In this document: positions 61,357 to 64,000 of the stretch, piece after piece
Numbering within the stretch: position 1 is the stretch's first letter
Layout: the number at the start of each line of letters is the position of its first letter
Source of the DNA: Acanthosoma haemorrhoidale
Lineage: Eukaryota; Arthropoda; Insecta; Hemiptera; Acanthosomatidae
Direction of reading: 5' to 3'
Assembly (NCBI GenBank): GCA_930367205.1
Contig: OV884011.1
Location: 91,559,474 to 91,623,473 of the forward strand
Length of the DNA stretch: 64,000 nt
Notes under the pieces: model-generated
What the model saw: only the letters and a program-made list of their open reading frames with translations
Database searches by the model: none
What the model was told of the DNA's origin: nothing
Translations under genes and position numbers: made by a program

Positions 61357-63343
61357 GTTGGTTATTACATAAAGTTTTAATTGGAATCTGGGTGTTATGT
61401 AACCGTGATAGGGGCGTGGAACAGGGTTACGTCACAGCTGCTTTAACAAAACCATTGGATGAGATTCGGCTATCGCTTTCAAATTAATAATTAATTTGCT
61501 AAAGCTGCTGACGCGGGGATATAGGGAATTACTTGCCCTTTAGTCTTCTACTGTCGTAATTATAATGTCTTAACCAGTTTGGAAACTTCGTCAATGTTGA
61601 TGACGTTCGAAACATGATCAAACTCTTACGGAGAGTTAACAGACTGTTTAACTTTGTTATTTTTAAGAAAAAAGGGAATATTTTTACCATTTCAGCTTAC
61701 TGGAAAATAGGTTCAAGGGATAACTGTCGAATATCTATCTGGTTTGTTATTTTATTCCTGTTCGTTTGTACTAGTTCAAGAATACCAGTCCTACGTATTA
61801 CAGTACCAAATTAGGTTTAATCTTCTGCAGTCTCCATTCCTATCCAGTTACACGAAGTATTTACCTCTTACGTATCCATACTTTGTTGAAGCAACCTCTT
61901 TCTATCCAGTGCAATCCACCTCTCGGTTACTGCTTCGTATCATTTTTTATAAGAGTCGGTCATTAAGACAAGGACATATGTATAGATCAAATATCCTCCA
62001 ATCATCAAACGGATTATCCTAATTTTACATATTTTATGCATTTTGTCGGTAAAAAAAATGGAAAGCAAAGGGTTTAGGCGATTTGCTTGTTTAGCACCTG
62101 GTTGCACAGGGAAAGGATTTGAAAATTCCGTAAATTCTAGCAATACCTTTTGATTTATATTGTGTCGATTTATTTGCCTTGATCAAATCCCGAGTCTCAT
62201 GTTTCTTTGTAAGTGCATTCCATGTGGAATTGAACAGTGTCAAAAACTGTCAAAAAATTCCATGTGCATCTTCATATCCCTTACCTAACTCTTTTCAAGA
62301 ATGAAACTAATAAACATATGTGGTCTTGAGATGGTCTTTCTGACCGAAAAGCAGCATGGTAACCTAAGCCTATTTTACAAATTCCCTTAACTTTTTTTGT
62401 TCTAAAAGTGGCTGTATTGTTTGGATGCTAGTTTAGAAAGCCATATACTGGCCTATAATTATTAGACATTTTCGGAGAATTTTCATTCCGGCCATAGCAA
62501 CTTTATTTACTTTTACTACTTTTATTTTGCCAACAAAATACAGTAAATGTTTCCAATTGAGTCGTTGTTTGTACGCAATATTGCAATTATTCACTTTTTC
62601 AAAACAAACGTATATAAATGAACAAGAAAAAAATAAATATACGTGGTACTTGTAACCCCCCCCCCCCACCCCTGCCCCCACCCCAGCACAAATAGTAGTA
62701 AATGGAAGAAAATTACGTACCATCTATAACTGTATTTATGAAGCATTTGGACATGAGAAGATAATATTTAGTAATATTTTTAAATAGCTAAAATTTTAAT
62801 CAACTCCAACGAAGGCCAAATTTAAATATCTAGTTTTCTTTATGTAAGGCTGAATTTACTGTTATCTTTCTAGCAAGTAAATATGAGCATAACTTCCCGA
62901 TTCGTTTCTTGTAATCAGTTTTCTTAGACTATAAAGATAGTGTTGGCAAACAGGACTGAATTATTAGGTAGATGCTAATATTTAATCAAAATCTTCTATT
63001 TATCATCATTATCATACATTCTTTTTATATTAAGGTGCTAAATGTTAAACTGTTTCTCCCAATATAATAACTCTATATCGTGACCAAGATATATATTAAA
63101 AATTTCCGCTTAGAAGTTCCGTGTCCCTATTATTAACAATCTTATCACTAAATCACATTCATTAGATACTTATATTATTTGTTATATGACTTAACATTTA
63201 ACAATTTTTCTAGGCTAAAAATAGAAAAATGAATTAAGCGAAATAACTCAGATGTCTAATTATGTAAAGAAAGCATTGTACATTATCTGTATCCATTGTA
63301 ATATGATGCAACTATTTTATTACACAAAATAATTCCTTCTTAG
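61357..63343. other. Non-coding stretch, no gene recognised
   Basis: AT-rich with a poly-C run near 62657-62680 and no open frame with recognisable motifs. It is either the upstream region or an intron of the coiled-coil gene at the window end. Confidence 0.4.
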
Positions 63344-63424
63344 GAAATAATTTCTTGCAATAAAAATACAAAAAAAAACAAATACATATATAGTAACATT
63401 CATGATAATAACTATCCGAAACAG

Positions 63425-64000
63425 ATGTACGGGAATCAAAACCGGGAACCATCTCCACAACAAGATCCGCAAAATCATCCCAAAATGGGCAAAAAGAAGG
63501 AACATTTTGTTAGAACCATGCAGATATTCCAGGACCGATTGGACGAGATATTCGTAACGGACCCTCCGGAAAGTGAAGAAGAAGAAACGATTAAAAACAA
63601 GAGCGAACAAATAAATATCTTGCAAAGCAAAGTTAATGATTACGAGAAAATGATGTATAATTACAAAGAAGAAATCATTCTATTGAAAAATACGTCAGAT
63701 TATGAAAAAACAATTTTAACAAAATCACAACTAGTTGATGTTGATTGTCAGACAGATCTTAGCTTATATTCAATTAAGGATAATGAAGAGAAAATGACTT
63801 CATTGGAATATGAACAGAAGATTGCAGATAACAATGATGAGTGTACCTCACGTCAACATGATCTAATAAAGCTTGACTATAAGAATAATATGAGTTTGTT
63901 GGAAAATAAATTTTCAGAATTAGAAGATACAGCGAATATTAAGAAAGGAGAAGTGATTTCATTGCAAGATCAAATTACAGACCATCAGCAGACAACCAGC
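63425..64000 (+). CDS. Unrecognised acidic coiled-coil protein, 5' part (runs off the window)
   Basis: The frame from ATG 63425 is open for 192 codons to the window edge, unusual in this AT-rich DNA. The start (MYGNQNREPSPQQDPQNHPK) is polar and disordered. Next is a basic GKKKEHFVRTMQIFQDRL, then an acidic patch (ESEEEE). From about residue 60 the sequence is Lys/Glu/Leu-rich with heptad-like spacing, predicted to be coiled coil (KVNDYEKMMYNYKEEIILL, YEQKIADNN, LLENKFSELED). In-frame sequence is open upstream to 63344, directly after an acceptor-like ATTCCTTCTTAG, so a 5' exon may exist and the ATG may be internal or follow a 5' UTR intron. Function unknown; a golgin, centrosomal or kinetochore scaffold are generic possibilities only. 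Confidence 0.65.
   Translation, partial: MYGNQNREPSPQQDPQNHPKMGKKKEHFVRTMQIFQDRLDEIFVTDPPESEEEETIKNKSEQINILQSKVNDYEKMMYNYKEEIILLKNTSDYEKTILTKSQLVDVDCQTDLSLYSIKDNEEKMTSLEYEQKIADNNDECTSRQHDLIKLDYKNNMSLLENKFSELEDTANIKKGEVISLQDQITDHQQTTS

Noticed and set aside
1..64000. CRISPR arrays, bacterial operons, rRNA or intact tRNA genes
   Set aside because: None seen. The repeats are microsatellites or transposon-derived and the genes are spliced, as in an animal nuclear genome.

Overview
The window is AT-rich nuclear DNA from an arthropod, most likely an insect. Reasons: spliced genes with long introns, CYP6-like (clan 3) cytochrome P450 genes, Jockey, R1-like and RTE-type non-LTR retrotransposon relics, errantivirus-like (Ty3/gypsy) elements and a baculovirus-F-like env relic. 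The mix of CYP6-like genes and TE-filled introns would fit a hemipteran, but species is an inference I cannot test here. No bacterial-type feature, CRISPR array, rRNA gene or functional tRNA gene was seen.

Host genes in order. (1) The 3' half of a CYP6-like P450 on + (three exons between 1351 and 9488); its N-terminal exons lie outside the window or are lost. (2) A zinc-finger protein 277 (ZNF277) orthologue on -, eight exons from 31647 down to 15890, 412 codons. (3) A SLX9/FAM207A ribosome-biogenesis protein on +, three exons from 34444 to 39609, 278 codons. (4) A complete CYP6-like P450 on +, six exons from 44781 to 52507, 515 codons, with a GC-AG first intron. (5) The 5' part of an unrecognised acidic coiled-coil protein on + from about 63425 (perhaps 63344) to the window edge. 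The two P450s share intron phases at every comparable junction and are probably old tandem duplicates, now about 35 kb apart with ZNF277 and SLX9 between them.

Transposable elements occupy much of the rest. Two related gypsy/errantivirus-like copies lie on -: A at 1821-5386 (inside a P450 intron) and B at 52787-55843 (just downstream of the second P450). Both lack the reverse-transcriptase palm and both have truncated 5' LTRs. An env relic (12.8-14.6 kb), a + strand integrase tail (560-742) and a gag relic (37.0-37.3 kb) are further LTR-element debris. Jockey-clade relics lie at 11.1-12.6, 22.4-24.4 and 59.6-61.0 kb, R1-like relics at 18.6-19.1 and 41.8-42.6 kb, a CR1/Jockey-like relic at 28.4-30.2 kb, and an RTE-like RT fragment at 38.1-38.3 kb. 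Non-coding repeat families are present as pairs: about 785 bp at 33.2 and 56.1 kb, and about 600-690 bp at 16.8 and 47.7 kb. There are also a foldback MITE in SLX9 intron 1 and a tRNA-derived SINE candidate in a ZNF277 intron.

I see no operon-like or co-functional system. The P450s would be ER-bound monooxygenases, while ZNF277 and SLX9 are housekeeping nuclear proteins. The most interesting observations concern P450 evolution (a degenerate I-helix in one copy, a GC-AG intron and a partial exon relic in the other) and the parallel internal deletions of the two gypsy copies.
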